A stretch of DNA of 64,000 nt from Limnomonas spitsbergensis. Taxonomy: Eukaryota; Chlorophyta; Chlorophyceae; Chlamydomonadales. The notes under the pieces are model-generated. The model was not told where the DNA came from. It ran no database searches and worked only from the letters and a program-made list of their open reading frames with translations. The position numbers and the translations under genes are program-made. Positions 10,867-22,533 of the stretch are shown piece after piece; position 1 is the stretch's first letter, and each line of letters begins with the position of its first letter. The DNA is taken from the NCBI GenBank assembly GCA_037349105.1, contig JAYJMM010000025.1, positions 310,001-374,000 on the forward strand, written 5' to 3'.

Positions 10867-10998
10867 CGGGGCAAACAACAACAACAAACAAAAACATGAC
10901 CAAAAGAGAAGGCCGGAAAGGCAAGCACACTCCCTCTGGCTAGTGCGTCTCTTGGCTTGCACTCGCACAGCACCCGCCGTGGACTAAAACCAGGCGCG

Positions 10999-11181
10999 TT
11001 AGGTCGCCGCATATCTTTGCTCGGTGGTAGTAGGGTCCTTGGGTTCCCCACCGCCGCTTGCGTCCAGCCGTGCTTGCTCGTAGTCTGCGTCAACGAGTGC
11101 CAACACCTCTGTGACGGGTAGGCACTTTAGGGTGTTACGAGGTACCAGTAACCCTGAAGTATCACTGCGCACAGCAGTCAC
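10999..11181 (-). pseudogene. Short open frame, possible mobile-element remnant
   Basis: A 60-codon minus-strand frame reads RNTLKCLPVTEVLALVDADY and then an acidic/polar stretch. It is near direct repeats and has no intact domain. I do not recognise the family; origin from a retroelement is a guess from context. Confidence 0.25.
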
Positions 11182-12092
11182 TAAAGGAGTGCTAGGAGCC
11201 CTTTACCAAGGGTAACCTGCAGTGAAGGAGCGATAATCTGGCTGGCACCAGATTATCCTCGACTCAATCCTCGGGTTACTGCACTAACCTTTGATGATTC
11301 TTCCCTTACTGTTGACAGAAGTTACGAATTGAAGTCGACCCTTGAGGAGACTAATACACAGTGGTCGACAGTTGCCAGGTTGAGGCGGTCTAGATCGGAC
11401 TTGTGGACGAAACAGCCCGAAGTGAAGAAGGATGCAGAGCTGACTGAACGACTCTTGATGAAGAAGAGCAACCGAAGGATCGGATGGTCGACTTGGTAGC
11501 CAGGAAAGGCTGGGAAAGCAACTTGCAGTGTCGACTTAAGTTCTAGAGATTGAGCTGAGAGCTCACAGTATAGAGTTATCAAGCGAGAGAGCAAGAAGAA
11601 TGAGAGATGGAGTAGAGGTGCTGAAGCTAGAGATAGTGAATATGTGTAGTGTTAACTAGATATATTCTCACAGTGTAGCTGCCAGGTCCTGATACTGGAT
11701 GAAGTGGGCTTAGAGCGAAAGGATCAGTGTAGAGTAAACTAGAGATCTCCGATCAGTGTAGTTTCCTGGCCTTGAGAAGGGACCGAAATATCACAGGTAG
11801 ACGATTAGTCCCAGAACAGATTAAAACAGGGTGATTCAACTTCGTGTATACTTGAGTATGAAGAGAAGAATGCCTGGAGCGAGCCAGGCATTCTCGAAGT
11901 ACCACAAAACAGACTGGAACCGAAACCAAAAAGAATGTACAAGCCACCCATGCGTGCGGTGCACCCATACGAAGTACCAGTGCACCCGTTGTACCAGTGC
12001 ACCAGTGCACCCGAAGTACCAGTGCACCCGTTGTGACAGCTGTCACGAGGTACCAGTGACCCTAAAGTATCACTGCGCACAACAGTCACTCC
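11132..12092. repeat. Pair of direct repeats about 910 bp apart (LTR-like ends?)
   Basis: A ~45-bp block starting TGT(T/C)ACGAGGTACCAGT(A/G)ACC and followed by CT(G/A)AAGTATCACTGCGCACA(G/A)CAGTCACT occurs at about 11132-11180 and 12044-12092. Both begin TG and sit on the same strand. Between them are only short frames and a CCAGTGCACCCG tandem (about 11975-12035). This could be a small non-autonomous element or solo repeats. Confidence 0.45.
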
Positions 12093-12762
12093 CCCCCCAG
12101 TCCGAAATTCAGGAAGCAGAGCAATCGTGAATAGAGGACTGTAAAAAGACCCTCTTTAATCCTTGAGGTGGGTACAGCCATGCGAGATTACGGCTGATGT
12201 TTTGACATATCATGCACGTCAAAATACCTCTGTACCCTCCACTCTAGCACCTTAAGGATTCTTATACGGATAAGCCGTGAGTAGACCAATTATAGGATGA
12301 AAACCCACGTAGGGAAATCCTGATAAGGCCTCTAAACCTCCATTTGTGTGTGCTGTCTATATCGTGGTCTTTCGCGGCTCCAAGGCTCCAATGGCTCCAA
12401 GGCTCCACTCCCCACGACGCATTCATTGGCAGGCCTACATACCCTGACACTCTCCATCTCCCTCCGCATTATGCGCCCTTAACACTAATCTCAAAACCCA
12501 CGCATTATGCGTCCCAACCCTCAACATGCGCTTACACACACTAACTCAACATTCTCCCATATGCACACCACGAGTTATGCGCCCCAATTACTAGATCTGC
12601 CAGCGTAAGCACGCCCCGACACAATCCCCTCATCTCCCCTCTGCAACGCAGATTTCTCACACATACCTCTTCCCTATATCCTTTTTGCACTATGCACCCT
12701 GCCCCTAATCGCTGACCCCTCATCCTACTAACTTGCGCAGTACATCGCACCCAACTTCCTAT

Positions 12763-13500
12763 TTAACGCAGCATGCGACCCATAACCTCCCGCGAAGCAA
12801 AAATTAGGATCCACACTCGTTCAACCCTACCAGACCCACTGGCCGTCCCACAAACCACTGTAGCGTCTGCCGCTCTGATGGCTAGCCTGCCCTGCAATTG
12901 TAGCTGCCATAGCCACTCAAACTGCGCTGGTGCGCACTGCAAAAACCCACTCTCTACCAAACAACAAACTACATGCAGAACCGCTAGTACAGCCACTGCA
13001 CACACGATGTCAGCCAGTGCTGGTGATGGGTTGACAATGATGACGTGCATGCCGTGATGCTTGCCCAGGAACCGATACGATGTCAGCTGCATCGGGTTCA
13101 GGTGGTAGTCCGCCACCCCGCGGCCCATCCATCCGTAATTGGTGATCACACCTGGCCATTGGTCATCAAACATGGCAGGGGAAACACCAGGCTCAGCGCA
13201 CATAATGACAGTGCTCGGGGATAAACTCAAGTCAAGGAAGTTACTTAGACAGGGTTTTGCATTCTCCTGTGGTTATCCCTAAAGTGTCAGCAGGGTGGCC
13301 CCCCCTGACACGTGCTAAGTGTGCTAGTACCACTTTAGCAGCTGCGGTCCTTCCCGACCATACCCCTGGCATCAGCCAAGTCATACCATCCAGCACGCTC
13401 TCAATGTTGGTCCAGTCCAGAAACATCGTGGGAACCAAGCGCTCGCAAATGACAGTGGCATGCGCCTCTAGCCGCAGCGGGAATCTGCTTACCCGGACTG
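12763..13500 (-). pseudogene. Frameshifted minus-strand coding remnant, family unknown
   Basis: Two minus frames look like one protein broken by a frameshift near 13245-13260. The upstream part (about 13500-13241) reads RLEAHATVICERL then VPTMFLDWTNIESVLDGMTW and LARVRGGHPADTLGI. The downstream part (about 13272-12763) reads LSPSTVIMCAEPG, ITNYGWMGRGVADYHLNPM and FLGKHHGMHVIIVNPSPA. The amino-acid texture is that of a real globular protein, unlike the surrounding shadows. I cannot name the family. A decayed mobile-element protein is likely from its location. Confidence 0.4.
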
Positions 13501-13570
13501 GCCGGCCGCTTGGGCTGGTCAGCGGTGGAGACGGTGTCTGTCGTAGACCGTCCGCTGGCTGCGTTGGTCG

Positions 13571-13865
13571 TTAAATAGGCGGCACTGCCGTCACCAATGC
13601 GGGTGATGGTGGCTCGCCGCTCGTCATAGGTGTAACCCGCCGAGTAGTCCTGCCGTTGGGGATAGGCGGACGGACATCGAGTGTCGTTGGAACCGCTGGT
13701 GGCTTTGGAGCAGCTGGTGGCTTTGGAACAGCTGGTGACTGTGGCGCCTTCATGGTCACAAGCTTCAGCGTGACTCGCTTTGCCTGGGCTCCTCAGCCAT
13801 ATCCATCTTCGAACACCAGGCCTTGACCTGCTGGGCCAAGGGCCCCTGGTGTGCTGTAAGCCCAT
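13571..13865 (-). pseudogene. Pro/Ala- and Ser/Thr-rich minus-strand frames upstream of the remnant
   Basis: Overlapping minus frames here contain KPPAAPKPPAVP and SCSKATSCSKATSGS, both from a short tandem repeat at about 13690-13740. They may be the N-terminal linker of the broken protein at 12763-13500. Evidence for coding is weak. Confidence 0.2.
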
Positions 13866-14579
13866 GAGTGCTCAGCGGCAAAGTCGTCTTTCAAGGAAAC
13901 ACTGCCACCCACTTGGAGTAGCACTCGATCGCTTTCGACGCGAGATCTGCGGGGAAGGGATGAACCGGGGACATAGCTTGAGTCAAGACTCATAAGATTA
14001 TTTAAACATGAGCTATGTGGCCACAGCCTGAGACAAGCAGCCTTCCCCCCTCCCAGCCTAGGGCAGCGGAAATGTTCAAAGCTGAAAAAGCTTATCACGT
14101 TGTGATCTGCAAGAACAGCTGCTGAGATAAAACAGTTTTAAGCCGAGGCTACGCCTCAGGCAAAGTTGCTCAACGAAACAGGCAATGGCGAATGAAAGCA
14201 GGCCAAAGCACATTGGCTATGCCAGCAATCCAATATTAGACCCAGCTCCAGCATGGCCGGCATAGAGCTACGCTCGGTCCTCAGGCTAACCCTGGGATAA
14301 GCAGGATGGAAGTCAAGTTAAAATACATCGGCTACGCCGGCAGTCTGGTTAAGGACATGGTGAGGTCTTGGAGCTCCACTCCATCTAAGCAACCTGCCAA
14401 AGGCCGCCCAGACGAACTGCTGGCGGTTGGGACACTATTTCCTGAAAGCGTGGTCCAAATACATGTCGGGTTAAAAGCGCTCAGAGCGCTAGTCAGGCTG
14501 TGGGACTATTGAAGGAGAACATGTCAGACATAGCAGCACACGACACGGAGTGGGACGGGGTTCTACAACACGGAACATG

Positions 14580-15960
14580 TATAGCCCTTGAGATCTGCAA
14601 GTCAAGATCAGCATCACAGCAGATCTGCAAGGCAAGATCTGTATCACTACAAATCTACTATCAGGAGCTGCAAGTCAAGTCCCTCAGGTCAAAGTCTGCA
14701 TCGTTGCAGATCTGTAGTCAAGATCTGCAAGCCAGAATATAATTTACAGGCAATGCCAAGATCTGCACCACAACAGATTTGCAGTTTACTGGCGAAGTCA
14801 AGATCTTCAATACAGCAGATCGGCAATACAGCAGATCGGCAATGCATGATCTGCAAGTCAGGATCTGAATCACTGCAAATATACTTATCTGGATCTGCAA
14901 GTCATAACATGCGGGTCAAGATCTGCATCATTAAAGATCTGCAAGGCAAGATCTGTATCACTACAGATCTACTATCAGGAGCTGCAAGTCAAGTCCCTCA
15001 GGTCAAGATCTGCATCGTTGCAGATCTGTAAATCAAGATCTGCAAGCAGAATATAATTTACTGGCAATGTCAAGATCTGCACCACAACAGATTTGCAGTT
15101 TACCGGCGAAGTCAAGATCTGCAATACAGCAGATCGGCAATACAGCAGATCGGCAATGCATGATCTGCAAGTCAGGATCTGAATCACTGCAAATATACTT
15201 ATCTAAATCTGCAAGTCATAATCATGCGGGTCAAGATCTGCATCATTCAAGATCTGCAAGTCAGAAAATCCAGCACAAGCAAACAGCAAGGCTGCGATCT
15301 ACAGCACTCGAGATCCACATCACTCGAGATGTACAGATCAAGATCTGTACTGAAGATCTGCATCGCTCAAGATCTGTAGGTCCAGATCTGCAACACTGGG
15401 CGTCTGTAATGCCAGATCTGCAACATGCAAGTCAGGTCCGGAAGCGCTCAAGGCATGCGTGTGAAGATACGAACAATTAAATCAGGGGAGACTCGGAACT
15501 CTTGGTGAGCATGCGAGCAGAACTCAAGAGCCTTGCCAATACTGATCATGATGCAGCGACCAGTAGACAGCGCCACACGACGTTGCGCCGGCGCTGATAA
15601 CCTTGTCTCCTCAGGACCTACAGGTCAAGATCTGCATCATTGAAGATCTGTAAGCAAAATGCAGCATAAAAGAATAGCAAAGCTGAGATGTACAGCACTC
15701 GAGATCTACATCACTAGAGATCGGCAGGTTGAGATCTGCACTGAAGATCTACATCACTCAAGATCAGCAGGTCAAGATCTGCCACACTGAACAGCTGGCA
15801 TACCAGATCTGCAACATGCAATCAGGATATGCAAGTCAGATTCGGCAGCACTCAAGATGTGCGTGTGAAGGTACGGACAATTAATCAGGGGAGCCTCGGA
15901 ATTCTTGGTGAGCATGCAAGCAGGACTCAGGTGGCTACGCCAATACCGATCATGGTCAGG
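14580..15960. repeat. GATCTGCA-rich complex repeat with two nested segmental duplications
   Basis: The octamer GATCTGCA and variants (AAGATCTGCA, CAGATCTGCAA) occur dozens of times. A ~300-bp segment starting near 14641 is repeated almost identically near 14955 (offset 314). A second ~320-bp segment at about 15228-15560 recurs, more diverged, at about 15623-15960; both copies end GGGGAG.CTCGGAA.TCTTGG. There is no coding evidence, although open frames appear by chance. Confidence 0.85.
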
Positions 15961-16022
15961 TGCTCAAACAACTATTTTGGGGGTGCGAGGTATGAATTAA
16001 AAACAGCACTTTATACAAAAAA

Positions 16023-16040
16023 TCGCGCGCTAGCGCGCGA
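16023..16040. repeat. Perfect 18-bp palindrome
   Basis: TCGCGCGCTAGCGCGCGA is self-complementary over its whole length. It is flanked by AT-rich sequence (ATACAAAAAA on the left, CTGTTTAACTCG on the right). It could form a hairpin or be part of a mobile-element end. Confidence 0.8.
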
Positions 16041-16294
16041 CTGTTTAACTCGACATCCGTCGAGTGATCCCTACGCCAGTCCCCGTTGCAAAGCTCGATC
16101 CTGGGGGCAGAGACGGGTGCTGACGACTGCTGACGTTTCGGGGGCCCAGAAAGAAGAAAGAAAGACTCCTCCTCGACCCATCAGCAGCTCTATTGAAGTT
16201 GGTAGGGCAGCCCGCTCACGATATGCTGCGGGTCATATTTAACTATGTGCCAGACATTTTCCCCGCTTACACCTGGAACACGGTAAATGAACAT

Positions 16295-16368
16295 TGACAG
16301 AATTCGAACCGCAGACCTCAGGGTGGACTGCCAACCCGTGCGTGAAGTACCACTGAGCCCACCGGGGC
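16295..16368 (-). ncRNA. tRNA-like segment (degenerate tRNA or SINE head)
   Basis: On the minus strand a GGGCCCC start is followed by an A-box-like TGGGCTCAGTGGTAC and, about 37 bases on, a B-box-like GGTTCGAATTC. A weak GGGTT/CACCC anticodon stem would expose CAG, but position 33 is not T and the acceptor stem is poorly closed. This is more likely a tRNA-derived SINE head or decayed tRNA than a functional tRNA. Confidence 0.35.
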
Positions 16369-16499
16369 CCATCAGCCACACGTTTCCTTTGGCCAGGAAG
16401 CGGCACAGGATGACGATTACGGTATGCTGACCGTAGACTGTGCGCTTTCCTTGCTAGTATCAAACGAAGTGTTAACTGAGTTTGACTGTACAACCCGAA

Positions 16500-17240
16500 A
16501 GTGCTGCGCGGAAGGTAATTTAAATTATTCTGGTGATGCGCGATGTTCAATTAAGTTTACTGCTGCGCGACGTTCAATTAAATAAAAAATTAGTCGCTGC
16601 GCGACCGTTGTATAAATTCTTTTTGGAGTGCGCGGCGGGAACAAGAATCTTTTTTAGGGGGTGCACGCAGTCTAAGGCGTTCTACAGTACTCTGATATTG
16701 GCGATCGTTCGCCCAAATAAATGTTGGGTGCTCTTCCATAATTAAAATCTAGAGTCCTAGACATGAAGGGGACAAGGTACCCCTGATCGGCACATTTCAA
16801 ATGTCCCCCATAGTCCATGAGATCTTGCAGGATTCTATATATTTGGTGTGCAATTATCGGGTAACATCACGGAGCACAAACAGATTTGTTGGCCTGTAAA
16901 ATGGTACACTCTGCATCGAGATCTGGGACCGCCCCCATCCCACCCCCAAAATGAGCATCCTAGACTACCCCCCCCAGGCCTCCGGAACCCATTTAAATTC
17001 AAATATATCAGTCAAAATTCAAAATTACAGGGCATATAGGTGTTTTCCGATCAGCTCGGCAAGGCGCTGTTACTGGTATATTTCAATTTGTTAGGTGATG
17101 ACCATCCATGCCAACAGTCAAATTTGTTACTGGGCTCAGCCTTGCTACTGAGTACCGACCTATGCTCGCTAGCGATCACAATACATAAGAACAGTATATG
17201 TGGGGTCTAAGCTCAGTCAGACTATTGACTACCGACTACT
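16500..17240. other. Intergenic, AT-richer, no gene seen
   Basis: Contains repeated TGCGCG(A/G) and TTCAATTAA words (16505-16650) and two GCTAGCGATCACA words (about 17168 and 17242). No coding frame is supported. Confidence 0.4.
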
Positions 17241-17245
17241 TCTAG

Positions 17246-17635
17246 CTAGCGATCACATGTTTCCAGTAGGCAGATGGCCCTGAGGCCCCTCTCCTCGAAC
17301 GTGATAGGCAGCGGTGCGCGCGCACTGTGTGCAGCAAATGCCCAATGCGCTGCAAAAGGCTGGCTGACGGGAGGTGAATAGCCCTGGCAATTCGAGCCCT
17401 CTTGCAATGGCGCAACATCTGGCGAGGGAGGCGACGCCATTGCAACCTCATTCTCAGCCGGAGATGGAGAAGGAGAGGCTGGCGGGCTCGCGGGTGTTGG
17501 CTCAGGTGGGGCAGCAGCTGGGGTACCTAGGGGTGGAACGGGAGCAAACCCGAGCGTTCTATGCCGCTTCGAATCGCGTGGTATTGTGGAAGCTACCATG
17601 CACATGATTTGAGGACCTTGCCACAAGGACCACAA
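17246..17635 (-). pseudogene. Pro/Ala/Ser-rich minus-strand open frame
   Basis: A 129-codon minus frame has a centre of PP/AS/SP pairs (PPEPTPASPPASPSPSP). No conserved motif is visible. It may be a linker fragment of a mobile-element protein or a chance frame in GC-rich sequence. Confidence 0.2.
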
Positions 17636-17639
17636 GTGA

Positions 17640-18430
17640 TCTGTTCATTCATGATCCACCAGACCAACACGACCACGTGCTGCGTGTAAGACAGCTCTGT
17701 CTAAGGCTGGCTCAGCTGGTTTCGGGGTGTGTCCGATGGATCCAAAACCTCAGTGTAGGGGGGTAGGGGGTCATGAGGTAATTCAAGCAGCATTTTAGGA
17801 AGTAAATGGACTCATGTTGGCAAAACGAACACAGACGTGCCGCTGCCGCTTCAACATAACTCCAGAAAAAAAGATACGAAGTTTGAAAGAAAAAATGATT
17901 TTTGGGGAGACCACACACCCACCCACCCCAACCTTGCCCCCCCATATCTCCCACCCCCCTGGGCCAAAAAATATTTAAAAAACAGCTATGGAACGCTCTC
18001 GTTAAGCTCTACAAAAAAGGGGGATGGGGTCGTTTTTTATAGTAGATTTTAGTAGAAATATTGTGAAGCATCACGCAGCTTTAAGATTTCCGGGGTCAAA
18101 ATTCCTAGACCAGACTGAGCCCTAGACATTTTCCTTGGCCTGATATCCCCCCCCTCATTAGCCCTCGTAGGCAAGGCTGGGTTCACCCGGCAGGGTTGTT
18201 GCTTTCGGTTGGAATGCCGTGTCGAGGTGATCGTTAATTACGTGCATCTATCTGCCAGGTTACGTAAATCTTCAAATTACCCCGCGATTGCTCGAACACA
18301 CTACGCATGACTGTTCCTTAGGCGGGCGAGAACTGTTTCTGAGAATAGGGGAATGTAGTAGCGAACTGCTCTTCGCACATACATTGTTCAAGCCTGGCTT
18401 GTTCTCTTCACGTTTCATCTGAAGGGGACT
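17640..18430. other. Intergenic region and presumed promoter/5' flank of the FAB1 gene
   Basis: No coding frame is supported. Contains two C-rich tracts (about 17920-17960 and 18148-18157). No TATA box or motif can be assigned with confidence. Transcription of FAB1 presumably starts in its right part. Confidence 0.3.
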
Positions 18431-18500
18431 GGTGTTTATTCAGGCCGAGGCGAGGCAGCGCTCGTGCAACCAACCTGGGCATCGGTGTTCACTGACGAGG

Positions 18501-18597
18501 ATGGACTTCGTGGACAAGATAGCCAAGCTGATCAGTGGAGACAGGGTTGTAGCGAAGGAGAGGAACTGGGCGGAGGAGGGCAAAGTGGTCACCAACT
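18501..18597 (+). CDS. FAB1: FAB1 exon 1: start and WxxE motif
   Basis: ATG 18501 (context GAGGATGG), donor GTGAGC at 18598, one base carried over. The frame is open upstream to 18432 without a better ATG. Encodes MDFVDKIAKLIS and NWAEEGKVVTN. NWAEE sits where FYVE domains have WxxD. Confidence 0.85.
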
Positions 18598-21500
18598 GTG
18601 AGCAAACAACACTACCCGCAGTTGGGCGTTAGCCGGTTGTGCTGGCCCTTGTATCAGTCGATGTCCCTGCTGGCTCTCCAAGACTCGCACCATAAAAACG
18701 CGTATCCCTGCATTCTGGCGGACTTGCCTTCTCTAGAGATCTAACTCCGCTCCACTGACTGATTAGCCTGCCTCGCCCCATGCGTGTCGAGCATCGCCCA
18801 TTTCCCCCCTAGCAGCATCGTACTTTTACATTCTCTCTATTTACTTCTTCTTCTGCGATCTCAGGCAGCGAATGCGACGTGCCGCTGGGCGTGACCGGCC
18901 TGATTCGAACACAGTACTGCGGCAGCTGCTGCCGGGCTTTCTGTGGAAGCTGCACCAAGAACGTGCTGCCAGCACCCCGAGATGCTTATGACCAAACTCC
19001 GGTCACCGTTTGCAACTACTGTGAGACTGAGAGGGAGGGTAGAGTGGTTTGCATGCGTGCATGCATGCACGCATGCATGTATCCTTGCATGGCCACACAT
19101 GTCAATACATGCATGCCAGCATGTGCATATGGGGAAGGGAGCAGGCGCCCTCATCCCTCCAGCAATGTAAGGGATTGCATGCTATGTACATGCGGGGACG
19201 GAACAACAGTGGCAGCATGATGAACGACCTGCTCCAGTGTTATTCCCAACTCATGTTTGCTGTACTCCAGCTATAACTTGTCCCATGGTCTGGGAGACCT
19301 GGTGCATCAAAATATTTTGCTTGGTCCCTGGCCTTATGACGGTCATAGTTTGTGCACATCAGCCCAGTGGCGGCACCCCGGCTGTCCCCCCATCGTGGTC
19401 TGGTTCGTGCTGAAACAGAACAGGACTGCTCATGCATGGGATGTTCGCCCGCTCATGTAATGTGCACTCATGCATGGGGTGGGCACTCATGCATGGGGTG
19501 TGCAGTCATGCATGGGATGTGTACTCATGCATTGGGTGTGCACTCATGCATGGGATGTGTACTCATGCATGGGATGTGCACTCATACATGGGATGTGTAC
19601 TCATGCATGGGATGTGCACTCATGCATGGGACGTGTACTCATGCATGGGATGTGCAATCATGCATAGGATGTGCACTCATGCATGGGATGTGCAGTCATG
19701 CATGGGATGTGTACTCATGCATTGGGCGTGCACTCATGCATGGGATGTGAACTCATGCATGGGGTGTGCACTCATGCATGGGATGTGCAGTCATGCATGG
19801 GATGTGCACTCATGCATGGGGTGTGTACTCATGCATGGCATGTGCACTCATGCATGGGATGTGCACTCATGCATGGGATGTGTGTTACTGCATGGGATGG
19901 GATGCTTGGCCTTGCACTCCCATGCGCAGTCCTAATTTGCGGTGCATTAAGTTGTTCCCTTGGTCTCGACTGTCAGCAATCTCTCCCTTCCCTGTACCGC
20001 TCTGTTAAGTTTGTTCAGTCCAGCAGAGCATCACATTTGATGCATGGGACATGTGCCCGTAAACCGGTACAGGCACTTGGCACTACACCCTTTGTACATG
20101 TAGGTGCACCCCCTCTCTTGCATTTCAACATTTGCTGCTGCGAATGCTCCCCCCTCTCCTCTTTTGTAGGTTTCCGCAGCCGCCAGAGAGGCGTTGTCCT
20201 GCCGGTGAATCCAACCGCCGCCAGCGCCGCCGCGACCGCCCAGTCATACCGCGAGGTCGTCGCCTCCGTCAGGTGAAATAGGAGACTACGCTTCACTGTA
20301 TATTGATTTGCCTTCCCTCATAATTAAAGTTGTTGGGGGGGGAGGGATCCCTGCATTCACTAATTATCTGTCGACCTGCCAGTTTTCAGTCGGAATTCAG
20401 AGTTTCAGCCAATCGTTTGTCCTGAGGGCAGCATGAACATAAAGTATTGTGTGTGTGCCCGAGGGAAGGCAAATGAAGTCTACGGTACTTCCAATCTTGT
20501 AAAGGGTCGCCTTCTCTAGTTGCTATTCGGCATTCTATCAAACTTGAAGCAATAGAGATCTCAGCGGCCCATTGTTGGCCTCACCCGGCAAGCTTCCCAA
20601 GGCGCTGGGGTGTGCACTGCAACTTACACTCTTCCTTGCGCTCTGGTCAGGGCCCGGTCACGGGGTGTGGACGGCGAGTCTCTGGGGGGGAGCCAAGCTG
20701 TCTCTGGATCAGCAGCAGCGGCAGCCGGATCAGCGGGACCTGGATCAGCGGGACCTGGATCGGTGGGAGGATCTGGAACGCTAGGATCTTTCTCCACGGC
20801 AGGTTCGGCTGGAGGATTTCCGCCTGGGTTGCTGGGCGCAGCGGCAGCGGCAGCGGCGACAGATAGGGCCAAGGGTGCTGGATCACTCTCCGGGGTCGGA
20901 GGAGGCGAGGCAGGGTCCGCTGCGGGTGGGGAGGACGCGGGCGCTGCCGGGCCTACCGGCGCCTTGGCGCTTGCGTACTCGTCGACAGGGGGCGGCGGCG
21001 AGGCGGCGAGCGGCGGTGGTGGTGGGAGCGCTCGGACTCCCGTCGGGGGCATTGTGGGCTTGGACCTGGACCTGCATCCGTCGCAGCTGATGCCTGCGAT
21101 GAGCTCGCTACGCAGGGTAGGTTCTCAATCTCTAAGTTGAAGACAGGGCTTGATGCCGCTGCATGGAGAAAGGCACAGTTATGACATCGCCTACCTTCCT
21201 TGTGCGCAGAAGCTAGGACGAGACCTGTCTCTAGCTTTTGTGGGTGCTGTGCAGCACTTAAGCTACGCTTAAGCTATCTAGTTCTGGGATGGGGATTTCA
21301 GGTTTATATGCACTTTGGCTGAGCTGCACTTTGGCTGAGCTGCACTTTGGCTGAGCTGCACTTTGGCTGAGCTGCACTTTGGCTGAGCTGCATTTCCTGC
21401 TTACCGGCCTCCGCCCATTGCTGTTGGGGAGCCGGCTTGCTGTACCTCTTTGCCTTGTGGCTTACTGGCTGTAGGCTGCTCCAGGTTTCGTTCCGATCGG

Positions 21501-22502
21501 GCATTTGTCAGTTAATCGGCTGCCTGTCAAAGATTGGGTTTGTAACTGAAAAAACCCAGCGTTGTCTGTTACACCGCAGCTGATGGCCTGAGCCACATCC
21601 CGTCATTTCTATCATGTCAGCTTTTGCTAGCACACTAAAAAATTGTGGTCACTACCGGTATGACCATAGCGGAACCTCTCTCATAGGGACTACGCGCACT
21701 TTGACAGCACATGCCCATCAATATCCTACCTTGCTCCCTCATGTCACTCTTTCAGTGTAATTTCTCCTCAGTTGTATGACCTCTCTCATGGGGGCTACGC
21801 GCACTCTTCACGGCACATTCACGCCGGTGTTTATGTAGCGTTAGGAGAATGCTAGGAAGGCTTTTATAATGACACACGCCCCGACCTCGCGTGAATCTGT
21901 CTGGCACATCAATCCCGAGGGATATCAGCCAGTCCAGGCATGCCCCAATGGGCTTGCCATGCGGCAAGAAGCCATCCATCGAGGTAGCAGCGTCAGTACC
22001 CAACTGATATCGCTACAGTTCTTGTCAGTACTTCCTCCCCCCCCCCCCACACACACATCACTCTTGTCAATGTACTGTGCCCATCACTCATCCTACCTTG
22101 CTCCCTCATGTCACTCTTTTCAGCGTAACTTCTCCTCAGTTGTCCGTCCTGCTGCTGGTGACCTGACCTGGGAGGTGCCGCCACCCCTGGAGGACGACTT
22201 TGCATTAAGTCTGCTGGTGAGGATCTGGGTCCAGTTGGGTTTTTCATTTTATGTGACTCAGCTACACGTCAGCTACACTGGGGCCGCTGCCAGAGGCCCC
22301 ATTTGTGGCCAGCCTTGTGGCCTTTTTGTCGCCTACATGCCACTTGTATTATCTTGTGCAGATCCACTCTTCTTTATGGTGAATGCCCGTCCTTTCTATT
22401 ATGCATGCCCATCATTCTCAATAATTCATGCCATCTCCAGGACCGAGACCGCCTTCTGCTGCTGACTCAGCAAGAGGGGCAAACCGCTGGGCCATCCGCT
22501 GT

Positions 22503-22533
<31 letters not shown>

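Noticed and set aside
14500..15480. Ser/Ile/Cys-rich proteins from the GATCTGCA block
   Set aside because: Repeat-driven frames on both strands, without domain, splice or codon-bias support.
16295..16368. Functional tRNA-Leu (CAG)
   Set aside because: Position 33 is not T, and the anticodon and acceptor stems do not close properly.
19352..20276. Cys/His/Met-rich protein (HGMCTHAWDVHSCMG repeats) as a metal-binding protein
   Set aside because: It is a frame shadow of the 19-bp array; all plus frames look alike, and the region is intron 2 of FAB1.
20565..20784. Acceptor at 20564 for FAB1 exon 4
   Set aside because: In the phase required after exon 3 it runs into a stop at 20782-20784; the acceptor at 20650 keeps the frame open to a good donor.
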